64,000 bases of DNA from Myxococcus terminator_A (GTDB lineage: Bacteria > Myxococcota > Myxococcia > Myxococcales > Myxococcaceae): the NCBI GenBank assembly GCA_049194865.1, contig JBLZWL010000010.1, forward strand, positions 1-64,000, written 5' to 3'. Each line of letters begins with the position of its first letter. Position 1 is the first letter of the stretch. The notes below the pieces were generated by a model. The model was not told the DNA's origin, did not search any database, and saw nothing but the letters and a program-made list of their open reading frames with translations. This document shows positions 1-50,976 of the stretch, piece by piece. The translations under genes were made by a program, and so were the position numbers.

Positions 1-2249
1 CGCCGGAGGAGTTCCTGGCGAAGTATGGCGGCAATGTCACCCGAGGTGGCATCTACCTGCGCGCGCGCGCGGTGAAGCCACCAGGGACAGCTGTCACGCT
101 GGACCTTCGGCTGGCGAGCGGCGAGCGCCTCATCCACGCGCAGGCCGTGGTCCACTTCGTCACCGGCCAGGGAGGCCAGGGCGTGGTGGGCATGGGCCTG
201 CGCTTCCTGGGGTTGGACCCACAGACGCGCCGCTTCCTGGACCTGGCGGTCGCCGCCCTGCCCCACGCCCAGTCGGACGTGCCCCCGGTCCCCACCGGCG
301 TGGGCCCTCCGGACTACACCGTCCCACCTCCGCCACAGGCGGCGAACCCCCAGGTGGTCGCCGCCCAGGCCGCGCCGCCTCCCGAGGGGGCCGCCCCGGT
401 GCCCGCGACGATGATGTCGGACGCGGCGCTGGACTTGAACACGGGGGAGCCCAAGCGCGCCGGCGTGGTGATTGGCATCGACCTGGGCACGACGAACTCG
501 TGCGCGGCGTACGTGCGCAACGGCAAGCCCGGGGTGCTCACCAGCCGCGAGGGCCACAACACGGTGCCCTCCATCATCGCCGTCAACACGCGCGGCAAGC
601 TGGTGGTGGGCCACCCGGCCAAGGGGCAGATGCTCACCAACCCCCGCAACACGGTGTACGGCGCCAAGCGCCTGGTGGGGCGCGCGTACGACTCGCCCAT
701 CGTCGCGTCCATCAAGGACAAGTTCCACTACGAGATCACCGGCGGGGAGAACGGCGAAGCGGGCGTGAAGCTGTCGGACCGCGTCTACACGCTCCAGCAG
801 ATCTCCGCGCTCATCCTGCGCGAGGTGCGGGAGGTCGCCCAGAACCAGCTGGGCCAGCCGGTGTCGCGCGCCGTCGTCACCGTCCCCGCGTACTACAACG
901 ACAACCAGCGCCACGCGGTGCGCGAGGCCGGCAAGCTCGCGGGGCTCTACGTCGAGCGCATCCTCAACGAGCCCACCGCCGCGGCGCTCGCGTACGGCTA
1001 CGGCCGCAAGCTCAACCAGCGCGTGCTCGTCTATGACTTGGGCGGCGGCACCTTCGACGCGTCGGTGCTGGAGCTGTCCGACAACGTCTACGAGGTCATC
1101 TCCACCGGCGGCGACACGTTCCTGGGTGGCATCGACTTCGACAACGCCATCGTCGCGTACCTGCTGGAGGAGTTTCAGAAGAAGGCGGGCCGGGCCTTCC
1201 AGGGCGACCGGGTGGCCATGCAGCGCATCAACGACGCGGCGGAGCGCGCGAAGTGCGCGCTGTCGGAGCGCTCGGAGATGCGGGTGCACGTGGCCTTCGT
1301 CACGATGATCGAGGACAAGCCGTACGACCTCGACGTCACGCTGACGCGGCAGAAGCTCGTCGAGCTGACCGAAGCGCTCGTGGACCGCACCGTCCAGGTC
1401 TGCGAGGAGGTCCTCAAGGCGAAGAACCTGGGCCCCAAGGACATCGACGAGGTCATCCTCGTCGGAGGCCAGAGCCGCTTCCCGCTGGTGCACGAGAAGA
1501 TCACCCGCTTCTTCGGCAAGCCGCCCAGCAAGGGCGTCCACCCGGACGAAGCGGTGGCGCTGGGCGCGGCGCTGCTGGCGCACAGCCTGGGACAGCTCGA
1601 GGGCGTGGTGCTCATCGACGTGCTGCCCATGGCCATTGGCGTGGGCCTGCCGGGTGGCCGCTTCAAGCCCGTGCTGGAGCGCAACACCTCGCTGCCCTCC
1701 ACCAAGAGCTACACGCTCTCCACGCACCGTGATGGTCAGACGGAGCTGGAGCTGACCGTGTTCCAGGGTGACTCCGACAAGGCGTCCGACAACGAGTACC
1801 TGGGCACGCTGAAGCTCGCGGGCCTGCCCAAGCTCCCGCGTGGCGCGGTGCAGGTGTCGGTGACGTTCGAGGTGAACAACGAGTCACTGCTGAAGGTCAC
1901 CGCGCGCGAGGCCTCCACCGCACGCGAAGTGACGAGCACCTTCTCCACGCGCGACACGCCGGACGCCGTGAAGGCGAAGCTGGCGCAGCTCGACACGGAA
2001 GGCACGGCGGCCACCGCGCAGGCCGCGACGCCCACGCCGACGCGCACCACGAGCACGACGGGAGCAACCACCGCGAGTCCGGCGCCAATGAGGGCAACTG
2101 CGGGAGCTGCGACCACCTCGGCCCCGAGAGTGGTTCCACCCAAGGTCACAGCCGCGCCGCAATCCAACGTTCACGCGGTATCACCCGCGGTGAGCATGAA
2201 GCCGCGAGGCTTCGTGCGGTGGCTCAAGGGCTTGTTCGGTCGCGCCTGA
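1..2249 (+). CDS. Hsp70/DnaK-family chaperone fused to an N-terminal PilZ-like domain, 5' end outside window
   Basis: The frame is open to the left edge. The first whole codon is at 3, and 748 residues are visible. Residues 1-86 look like the PilZ-type (TIGR02266-like) domain frequent in myxobacteria (motif GGNVTRGGIYL). A Pro/Ala-rich linker follows, then an Hsp70 ATPase domain with IDLGTTNS (159-166), DLGGGTFD (345-352) and VGGQSR (about 487). A beta-type substrate-binding domain occupies roughly 536-650. The helical lid and EEVD-like tail of DnaK are absent. In their place are a Thr/Ala low-complexity stretch and a basic amphipathic end (FVRWLKGLFGR). A GTG at 72 would cut into the PilZ fold, so the true start lies upstream. 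By family it is an ATP-dependent chaperone. Control by cyclic-di-GMP through the PilZ part is possible but unproven, because the N-terminal RxxxR region is not visible. It lies 152 bp upstream of the synthetase gene on the same strand, but nothing shows co-function. Confidence 0.9.
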   Translation, partial: PEEFLAKYGGNVTRGGIYLRARAVKPPGTAVTLDLRLASGERLIHAQAVVHFVTGQGGQGVVGMGLRFLGLDPQTRRFLDLAVAALPHAQSDVPPVPTGVGPPDYTVPPPPQAANPQVVAAQAAPPPEGAAPVPATMMSDAALDLNTGEPKRAGVVIGIDLGTTNSCAAYVRNGKPGVLTSREGHNTVPSIIAVNTRGKLVVGHPAKGQMLTNPRNTVYGAKRLVGRAYDSPIVASIKDKFHYEITGGENGEAGVKLSDRVYTLQQISALILREVREVAQNQLGQPVSRAVVTVPAYYNDNQRHAVREAGKLAGLYVERILNEPTAAALAYGYGRKLNQRVLVYDLGGGTFDASVLELSDNVYEVISTGGDTFLGGIDFDNAIVAYLLEEFQKKAGRAFQGDRVAMQRINDAAERAKCALSERSEMRVHVAFVTMIEDKPYDLDVTLTRQKLVELTEALVDRTVQVCEEVLKAKNLGPKDIDEVILVGGQSRFPLVHEKITRFFGKPPSKGVHPDEAVALGAALLAHSLGQLEGVVLIDVLPMAIGVGLPGGRFKPVLERNTSLPSTKSYTLSTHRDGQTELELTVFQGDSDKASDNEYLGTLKLAGLPKLPRGAVQVSVTFEVNNESLLKVTAREASTAREVTSTFSTRDTPDAVKAKLAQLDTEGTAATAQAATPTPTRTTSTTGATTASPAPMRATAGAATTSAPRVVPPKVTAAPQSNVHAVSPAVSMKPRGFVRWLKGLFGRA

Positions 2250-2298
2250 GTCTCGGTTTCTCGCTGAGAGTGGATCAGCTCTCCTTCCACTTTCCCGC

Positions 2299-2314
2299 TG
2301 GGAATGAAGATGCA
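2299..2314 (+). promoter_or_regulatory. Possible sigma-54 (-24/-12) promoter for the megasynthetase
   Basis: The 16-base string TGGGAATGAAGATGCA has GG and GC separated by 10 bases, as in the sigma-54 consensus TGGCAC-N5-TTGCA. It matches at TGG, A5 and TGCA. It would start transcription near 2325 and give a leader of about 77 nt. Sigma-54 control of secondary metabolite genes is known in Myxococcus. A single short match in GC-rich DNA is weak evidence. Confidence 0.3.
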
Positions 2315-2328
2315 TGTGGGTAGTCGTT

Positions 2329-2350
2329 GAGGCCCGCGCTTGTCGGCCTC
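2329..2350 (+). other. Small inverted repeat in the synthetase leader
   Basis: GAGGCC at 2329-2334 pairs perfectly with GGCCTC at 2345-2350 over a 10-nt loop, about 50 nt before the synthetase start. It could be an operator, a leader hairpin or the end of the Hsp70 transcript. There is no U-tract. Confidence 0.3.
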
Positions 2351-2401
2351 GCCTGTTATTAAGCCGCCGGCCGCAACCTGCCCGACGAGCACCACACCCC
2401 C

Positions 2402-45505
<43,104 letters not shown>

Positions 45506-45518
45506 GCGGCGACGCGAG

Positions 45519-45562
45519 GTGGCTGCCGCGACTCGGACGTGGAGATCCGACGCGGCAGCCAC
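45519..45562. terminator. Hairpin between converging genes
   Basis: GTGGCTGCCGCG (45519-45530) pairs perfectly over 12 bp with CGCGGCAGCCAC (45551-45562), with a 20-nt loop. It lies 13 nt after the synthetase stop and 18 nt after the stop of the converging small gene. It has no U-tract, but its position suggests a shared terminator or transcript-end stabiliser. Confidence 0.55.
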
Positions 45563-45580
45563 TCATGCGGGCAGGACGGG

Positions 45581-46021
45581 TTACTGACAGAGCAGCCGCA
45601 GCCAGATGGTGAAGCTGCCCTCACCGGCCACGTTGCGCTTCCACATCCGGCCCGTGCCAGGAGAGACGTAGACGGTGGTCTCGTTCATGTTGGGAGCGAA
45701 GGTGAAGTTCGCGCCGCCGAAGGCTCCATCACCCTGGACCCCGGGGCGCCTGCCGGCGACGGTGCCACTGTGGGTCGTGAACTTGAGGATGTACCGCCCC
45801 ACCCCCGCCTTCGGGTCGACCCTGTAGGTGCGAGGATCATTCGACAGCCCGATGCTCGACGCGGCGTTGCACGTCAGGATGTGGGTCGTCGCCATCTCCT
45901 GGGGCGATGTGTCCTCGGGAGCCTTGTCACTCGGCTCCTGCGCGAACGCGGTGCCTCCGTTGAAGACACCCAGGCCACTCGCGACGACTGCTCCCGTGAG
46001 GACTCGCTTCCACTGCGTCAT
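45581..46021 (-). CDS. Small secreted protein of unknown function
   Basis: This gene encodes 146 residues. The ATG at 46021 is chosen over longer frames because a GGAG lies 8 nt upstream and it opens a clear Sec signal peptide (Lys-Arg, hydrophobic core, cleavage after AFA27). The mature part is about 119 residues, rich in Gly, Thr and Asn, and predicted to be beta-rich. It has only two cysteines, one near residue 54 and one next to last, which could form a disulfide after export. I recognise no family. It points toward the synthetase and away from the toxin array, and 73 bp separate its start from the first immunity gene stop. Confidence 0.75.
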   Translation of the reverse strand: MTQWKRVLTGAVVASGLGVFNGGTAFAQEPSDKAPEDTSPQEMATTHILTCNAASSIGLSNDPRTYRVDPKAGVGRYILKFTTHSGTVAGRRPGVQGDGAFGGANFTFAPNMNETTVYVSPGTGRMWKRNVAGEGSFTIWLRLLCQ

Positions 46022-46094
46022 GTGATGCGCTCCATTCGTTGTGGGCTCTGAACCCGTCAACGGCTGGAGAGCACTGGACGAGGATGTGATGGAC

Positions 46095-46847
46095 TCAGGC
46101 TGCGCGCCCGCCGATCTCCGGAAAGCGCTCGTAGGCACGTTTAAGCGAGTCCAGGTGGGCGGGGTTGTCCAGGTCCAGCGGCGCATCGGTAAGCTGCACG
46201 ACCCACCCGCCCGACGCGGTGCGCCGCGCCAGTGAAAGCAGCTCGGCGTCGCGGGTCGGGTCCGGGAACCCAATGGCCTGCGCGGCAGCAGCCGACCAGT
46301 AGTTGAGCCACCCGAGGCGATGCGGGATCTCGGGCGAGCGGATCCTCTCTGGGAGCTTCAGCGCTGGCAGTCCTCGGGGCGGAGGCTGCGAGTTCGCCGC
46401 CCAATTTTTCGTCTGACGCGCGATATCCCCCCCCGCACTCGACGGCGTCGCGTGCCCCCACGATGCGCGCGCGCTTTCCGCCACGGCCTCCAAAATCTCC
46501 CCCGCCACCGCGATTCCCGCAGCGTCTGGTGGCACCTGCACATGGACCTCGAATTGAGCCTGACCACCGGGCGAACTGTCCGCTGGTAGTTCCAGCCCAA
46601 AGATCATCACGGGGTAGCCCTCATCGCCGTTACACACGAGAGGGAATCCCCCGTCCTTGGTCCCCTCTTCGAGCCACGCGTCGCGCTGCGGCAATGCGAT
46701 AGGGCGCCCGTCTTCGGCGACCCTCCAATCCAGGCGCAGGCCAGGGAATGCACGCTCCATCCCGTGAACCACAGTCACAGGGCGGCTGTCGTCGCCCACG
46801 AGCGCAGGGGCGTAGACGATGAGGGTCATTTTTCGCTGGGCTGCCAT
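46095..46847 (-). CDS. Immunity-type protein 1, partner of lipoprotein toxin 1
   Basis: This gene encodes 250 residues and is the last gene of the minus-strand array. It opens MAAQRKMTLIVYAP one base after the stop of toxin 1, so translation is probably coupled. It is homologous over its whole length to the proteins at 47936 and 50221: shared VYAP near the N-terminus, HGxE, FP..CNGDE, LGWLNYWSAAAAQ, GWVVQLTDAPLDL and FPEIGGRA. No signal peptide or membrane segment is present, which fits a cytoplasmic protein that neutralises a toxin. From memory the family may correspond to DUF5953 or Imm52; I could not check. It diverges most from the other two in the first half, as its toxin does in the nuclease domain. 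Confidence 0.78.
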   Translation of the reverse strand: MAAQRKMTLIVYAPALVGDDSRPVTVVHGMERAFPGLRLDWRVAEDGRPIALPQRDAWLEEGTKDGGFPLVCNGDEGYPVMIFGLELPADSSPGGQAQFEVHVQVPPDAAGIAVAGEILEAVAESARASWGHATPSSAGGDIARQTKNWAANSQPPPRGLPALKLPERIRSPEIPHRLGWLNYWSAAAAQAIGFPDPTRDAELLSLARRTASGGWVVQLTDAPLDLDNPAHLDSLKRAYERFPEIGGRAA

Positions 46848-46848
46848 C

Positions 46849-47775
46849 TCAGCACCACTCCATGACAACGATAAGGTCCCTGAGGTCCGGGGCTTCTTCT
46901 CCCAGCGCTTCCCTGTGCAATTCGCTGCGCACACCAATCCGGAAATCAAATCCGCAGGCCTGCGCAATCAGGCGCTCGCTCCGCATCTTCGCCACCTGGT
47001 CTTTGATCACCCGACCCTTGAGAAAGTCACTGTACGTGTCGAAGTTGTCGGTCTTGACCTCCCAGAGCGTACGTGTGGCCAATTGCAGCGCGTCGAAGTT
47101 CTTCCCATTCACGAACACATCCCATCCAGGGAAACTGTTGTTCGGAACCTTGTCGGCACAATGGTTGTGTGGGTCATTGCCGCCACGGTGATTCACCCGT
47201 TGAGGCTTGCACTCCGGGCGGCGCTCTCGCTCTCGTGGCTCGTTCGGCACCGGGGGGAACAAATCCTGCCCTGATGGCTCCAGCTTGGGCTTTCGATTCG
47301 CGGAGGCGTCGTCCTGCGAGGCCGTCTTCGCCTGGGGCCCTGGCACGACTTCGTCCGAACGACTCCCCCTCAGCTCATACCCGTCCAGCGCCTCCATGAT
47401 GGCGACGCCCACCACCACCGCGCCCACTACGATGACTGCGCCCACGACAATCTCGGGCGCAGCCAGGACACAGAGACCGGTTAGCACCACGGTGCCCGCC
47501 GAGGCGACCGCGCACCTTCCCGTCGGGTCGTTGAACCGGACCCGGTCATGGTCGAGCGCATGAAAGCACCGCTCCGCCACCTCGGGCCACGGCTGGGACG
47601 CCTCACGCACAACGCACCTCCCCCCATCCGTCCACGGCAGCTTCGCCGCGCGCTGGAGGTTGGCGAGCCTTGGGTTCCGGGGCACGCGCTCACTTGGGCT
47701 CGGTGCCGACGTCGCGCAAGCCGAGAAGACGAGCAGCAACAGGAGGGCGCGGCACGTTCGGAAACGCAGGGACAT
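46849..47775 (-). CDS. Lipoprotein with C-terminal PD-(D/E)XK-like nuclease domain (toxin 1)
   Basis: This gene encodes 308 residues. The ATG at 47775 is chosen because it opens a lipoprotein signal (LLLLLVFSAC, lipidated Cys20); the frame continues upstream without such a signal. After the leader come a Cys-containing segment, a long hydrophobic stretch (about 107-140, GAVIVVGAVVVG) and a charged linker. A C-terminal domain of about 110 residues follows, with CADK..N..PGWDV and LWEVKT. The D...E-x-K pattern suggests a restriction-endonuclease fold, as in Tox-REase domains. The first 170 residues are nearly identical to toxin 3 (50973), but the nuclease part is different. The immunity gene follows after 1 nt. 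The arrangement fits contact- or outer-membrane-exchange-delivered toxins. The nuclease assignment is inferred from motif only. Confidence 0.75.
   Translation of the reverse strand: MSLRFRTCRALLLLLVFSACATSAPSPSERVPRNPRLANLQRAAKLPWTDGGRCVVREASQPWPEVAERCFHALDHDRVRFNDPTGRCAVASAGTVVLTGLCVLAAPEIVVGAVIVVGAVVVGVAIMEALDGYELRGSRSDEVVPGPQAKTASQDDASANRKPKLEPSGQDLFPPVPNEPRERERRPECKPQRVNHRGGNDPHNHCADKVPNNSFPGWDVFVNGKNFDALQLATRTLWEVKTDNFDTYSDFLKGRVIKDQVAKMRSERLIAQACGFDFRIGVRSELHREALGEEAPDLRDLIVVMEWC
47269..47775 (-). repeat. Homology arm shared by toxin 1 and toxin 3 (copy 1)
   Basis: These 507 bp match 51390-51896 almost exactly at a fixed offset of 4,121 bp. The repeat encodes the lipoprotein leader, hydrophobic segment and linker. 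Identity stops where the nuclease domain begins. Confidence 0.9.
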
Positions 47776-47935
47776 GTCCTCTCGACAAGGGGGCTTCAAC
47801 TCTTCGAATCCGGAGCATATCAACGCGGCGCCAGGACACGGGCCTACGCGCTCACGACTTCCGCCACGGCGGGTGCTTCCACCGGGTCGACCGACCACTA
47901 CGGAACGGCCAACAGGCCGCGAGCAGTGCCAGGCC

Positions 47936-48691
47936 TCAAGAGGATGCGCGCCCGCCGATCTCCGGAAAGCGCTCGTAGGCCCGCAGGAGCGCGTCCAGGT
48001 GCGCGGGGTTGTTCAGGTCAAGCGGCGCGTCGGTGAGCTGCACGACCCACCCGCCCAACGCCGTGCGCCGCGCCCGCGTGAGCAGGTCGGCATCGCGAGC
48101 AGGGTCCGGGAATCCGATGGCCTGCGCGGCGGCAGCCGACCAGTAGTTCAGCCACCCGAGGTAAGCGGGGATCTCAGGCGCGCGGAGATGCTCCAAGAGC
48201 TTCAGGGGGGGCAGACCCCGACGTGGGGACGGCGGCCCTTCCAGCGTGGGGGCTGTCTGATACGCGATGTCCAGCGCAGCGTCGTCTGGCGTCGCACGCC
48301 CCCAGAACGCGCGAGCGCCCTCAGCTACGCCCTCCAGCATTGCCGCCGCTGCCGCGATAACGGCTGCGTCTAGCGGCAACTTCGCGTGAACATCGAGCAA
48401 CGATTGGCCGCCTGGCGCCAGGATCGCGGGTGTTGTCAACCCGCTAATCGTCACCGGGAATCTCTCATCGCCATTGCAGACGAAAGGGAATTCCCCGCGT
48501 GACGCCGCCTCGGCGAGCCATTCATCACGATGTGGCAACGCCTCAAGCCTTCGCTTCTCCGTAACTCTCCACTCAAGGCGCAAGCCGGGCATCGCGCGTT
48601 CCAGACCATGGACCGCGGCCAGCGTGCGGTTGTCTCCCCTCTCAAGTGAGGGCGCATAGACAGTCATGATCAAGCGCTTTTGAGCGGTCAT
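47936..48691 (-). CDS. Immunity-type protein 2, partner of a broken toxin
   Basis: This gene encodes 251 residues. The ATG at 48691 overlaps the TGA of the toxin 2 remnant (ATGA), which decides the start. It is of the same family as the proteins at 46095 and 50221. The C-terminal half is almost identical to the protein at 50221, while the N-terminal half matches at only about half of positions. It appears intact although its toxin has lost the leader, so it may act as an orphan immunity gene. Its promoter must now come from read-through or from the insertion sequence upstream. Confidence 0.75.
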   Translation of the reverse strand: MTAQKRLIMTVYAPSLERGDNRTLAAVHGLERAMPGLRLEWRVTEKRRLEALPHRDEWLAEAASRGEFPFVCNGDERFPVTISGLTTPAILAPGGQSLLDVHAKLPLDAAVIAAAAAMLEGVAEGARAFWGRATPDDAALDIAYQTAPTLEGPPSPRRGLPPLKLLEHLRAPEIPAYLGWLNYWSAAAAQAIGFPDPARDADLLTRARRTALGGWVVQLTDAPLDLNNPAHLDALLRAYERFPEIGGRASS

Positions 48692-49319
48692 CGCTCGCAT
48701 CCCGTGACGACAATCTTGAAGGAGGAATCACGAAGAAATAGCGCTTCTTTATGTGCCTGGGTGCTCACGCCAATAACGAAGTCATATCCACAGGCCCGTG
48801 CCGCCTGGCGCTCATCTCGCAATTGCGCAATCTCCGTTTCAATCTCGTGGTCCCGGATGAAGTCGCTGTATGTGTCAAATCGATGGGTCTTGATCTCCCA
48901 CAGCACGCGCGCGCCGACTTGCAGCGCATCGAAGAGTACACCGCCCACGCGCACGTCCATGCCGGGGTAGCGGTTCGGCGGAAATTTGTCGGCGCACTCG
49001 TTATGCGAATCGTCTCCGCCCGCATGCGGCACCGGGACAGGCCTGCACTCCGGGCGGCGTTCGCGGTCCACGTGCTCCGGTGGCACCGGGGAGAACCAGT
49101 CCTGTCCTGATGGCTCCAGCTTGGGCTTTCGATTCGCGGAGGCGTCGTCCTGCGAGGCCGTCTTCGCCTGGGGCACGGGCACGACCTCGTCCGAACGACT
49201 CCCCCTCAGCTCATACCCGTCCAGCGCCTCCATGATGGCGCCCCCCACCACCACCGCGCCCACAACGATGACTGCGCCCACGACAATCTCGGGCGCTGCC
49301 AGGACGCAGAGACCGGTTA
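47946..49319 (-). repeat. Cassette 2 copy of a 1,374-bp repeat aligned to cassette 3
   Basis: Aligned to 50231-51604 at a constant offset of 2,285 bp. Both outer parts (47946 to about 48300 and 48882-49319) are nearly identical. The central part, covering the toxin C-terminus and immunity N-terminal half, is diverged but has the same length. Confidence 0.85.
48688..49319 (-). pseudogene. Toxin 2 remnant: lipoprotein nuclease lacking its leader and N-terminal part
   Basis: The frame encodes about 210 residues, beginning inside the region equivalent to LTGLCVLAAPEIVV of toxin 3. The start codon, lipoprotein signal and roughly 100 N-terminal residues are missing, and the break coincides with the left end of an insertion sequence at 49320. 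The C-terminal nuclease domain is intact (CADK..N..PGMDV, LWEIKT) and nearly identical to toxin 3 up to about 65 residues from the end, where the two differ. An internal GTG could start a shorter product, but without the export signal it could not reach the envelope. Confidence 0.8.
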
Positions 49320-50220
49320 GAACCTATTTCGGTAGGAGCGCGTGGAACCAGGTGATGATGCCGAGCGCGAAGTGCAGCATTCCCAGGTAGGTGTCCTCGC
49401 GCTTCTCCCACCGCACCAGCAGCCGACGGAAGCGGTTCAGCCAGGAGTGCCCGCGCTCCACCATCCACCGTCGTGCTTTCTTCCGAGAATTGCTTGTCCT
49501 GGTGCGCACGCCGCGCCCGCGTCGAGGCAGGTGCAGCGTGAAGTGGAACTCTTCCGCCAGCTGGCGCACCACGTCGTAGTCATAGCCTCTGTCCACCCAG
49601 AGGTGCTGACGTGCGGATTCAGTGGGCGTGGGCCTGGCGACTGGGATGGATTCGAGCGTGGTGCGCGCCAGCTTGAAATCGTTCGTGTTGGCGCCACCGA
49701 CCGCGAGGCCGAGGGGGGCGCCCCGCGAGTCCGTCAGCAGGCTCTTCTTGGTTCCTGTTTTCGCTCTGTCGGTGGGGTTGGGGCCGGTTTTTTCCCCCAC
49801 CCAGCGGTGCCTTCCCCATCGCCCCATCCAATGCCAACCAACTCCAGTTGATGCGCGCCAGGCCGTCGTAGGCCAGCAGCCCCTGCCGCCAGAATTCTCG
49901 AAAGACACCGGCGGCCAGCCATTCGCGGAAGCGCCGGTAGGCGGAAGAGGGGTGGCATAGGCCGGTGGCCTGAAGGGCGCCCCACTGCATGCCTGTACGC
50001 AGCACCAGGAGGATGGCGTCCATGGCCAGCCTGTCGGGCACTCGCGGGTTGTGGCATCCCAGCGGATGAGTAGGCCGGCGGGGAAGCAACGGCTCCAGCT
50101 TCGCCCACAGCTCGTCCGGCATCCTCCAACCATCGTCCTTCTTCACCAGCCCCATACGTCTGCCCTCCTGCCGTCAGAACGCAGCAGGCTGGCCGACTTC
50201 TTCCCTACCGAAATAGGCTC
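49320..50220 (-). mobile_element. IS5-family (IS427-type) insertion sequence, 901 bp
   Basis: The terminal inverted repeats are GAACCTATTTCGGTAGG (49320-49336) and its inverse at 50204-50220, 17 bp with one mismatch. The target TTA is duplicated at 49317-49319 and 50221-50223. It carries one transposase in two overlapping frames. Excision in silico restores GGTTAGCACCACG, the sequence found uninterrupted in toxin genes 1 and 3. Confidence 0.9.
49324..50155 (-). CDS. IS5-family DDE transposase, expressed through a frameshift
   Basis: Frame A starts at 50155 (AGGAGGG 6 nt upstream) and encodes the N-terminal domain plus the first catalytic Asp (LALD, residue 110). Frame B ends at 49324 and carries the remaining catalytic residues (WVDRGYD; VERGHSWLNRF) and the GPNPTDR motif typical of IS5 transposases. 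The frames join at a GGGGG-AAAAAA run (49788-49798 on the plus coordinate), where frame B lies +1 (or -2) relative to frame A. A slippery homopolymer at this point is normal for IS427-group elements, so the element may be active rather than broken. Frame A alone would continue to 49619 as a 178-residue product without the full catalytic triad. Confidence 0.85.
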
Positions 50221-50976
50221 TTAGCACCACGCGCGCCCGCCGATCTCCGGGAAGCGCTCATAGGCCCGCAGGAGCGCGTCCAGATGCGCGGGGTCGTTCA
50301 GGTCCAGCGGTGCGTCCGTGAGCTGCACGACCCACCCGCCCGACGCCGTGCGCCGCGCCCGCGTGAGCAGGTCGGCATCGCGAGCAGGGTCCGGGAACCC
50401 GATGGCCTGCGCGGCGGCAGCCGACCAGTAGTTCAGCCACCCGAGGTAAGCGGGGATCTCAGGCGCGCGGATCTGTTCGAGGAGCTTGAGGGCAGGCAGT
50501 CCGCGACGTGGGGACGGTGGCCCTTCCCGCGTGGGGGCTGTCTGATACGCGATGTCCAACGCAGCGTCGTCCGGCGTCGCATGCCCCCAGAACGAGCAAG
50601 CGCCCTCCGATACACGCTCCAACAACTCCCCTGCTGCCGCGATCACGAACGTGTCGAGTGGCAACTCCGCTTGGACATCGAGCAGCGGTTGACCGCCCGG
50701 GCCGAGGCGTCCCGATCTCCCCCTTCCCGAAACCGTCACGGGATAGCGCTCGTCGCCATTGCACAGGAGCGGGAGCTTTCCGCGGCGTGTTGCCTCAACA
50801 AGCCAGGCGTCGCGTTGCGGTAACTCGACGGGGCGGCCTCCTTTGCCCACTTCATACGTCAGGCACAAGCCGGGCAGTGCCTGCTCCATCCCATGGACGA
50901 CAGCAAGTGTGCGGCCGTCATTGGCCACGAGCGCTGGCGCATAGACGGTCAGATCGAGGTGTCTCCGAGGGCTCAT
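50221..50976 (-). CDS. Immunity-type protein 3, partner of lipoprotein toxin 3
   Basis: This gene encodes 251 residues. The ATG at 50976 overlaps the TGA of toxin 3 (ATGA). It is of the same family as the proteins at 46095 and 47936, with CNGDE, LGWLNYWSAAAAQ and QLTDAPLDL. The last residues are odd. After GGRA it ends W-C-stop, and these codons plus the TAA come from the TTAGCACCAC string that belongs to toxin N-terminal DNA. The 3' end is therefore a recombination junction, and its stop codon overlaps the TTA target duplication of the adjacent insertion sequence. Confidence 0.78.
   Translation of the reverse strand: MSPRRHLDLTVYAPALVANDGRTLAVVHGMEQALPGLCLTYEVGKGGRPVELPQRDAWLVEATRRGKLPLLCNGDERYPVTVSGRGRSGRLGPGGQPLLDVQAELPLDTFVIAAAGELLERVSEGACSFWGHATPDDAALDIAYQTAPTREGPPSPRRGLPALKLLEQIRAPEIPAYLGWLNYWSAAAAQAIGFPDPARDADLLTRARRTASGGWVVQLTDAPLDLNDPAHLDALLRAYERFPEIGGRAWC

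Noticed and set aside
48688..49281. Toxin 2 as a functional gene from an internal GTG
   Set aside because: It would lack the lipoprotein signal and about half of the conserved delivery region, and the break sits exactly at an insertion sequence.
49619..50155. Frame A of the insertion sequence as a complete transposase
   Set aside because: It contains only the first catalytic Asp; past the A-run it turns into His/Arg/Pro-rich out-of-frame sequence, while frame B carries the conserved C-terminal motifs.
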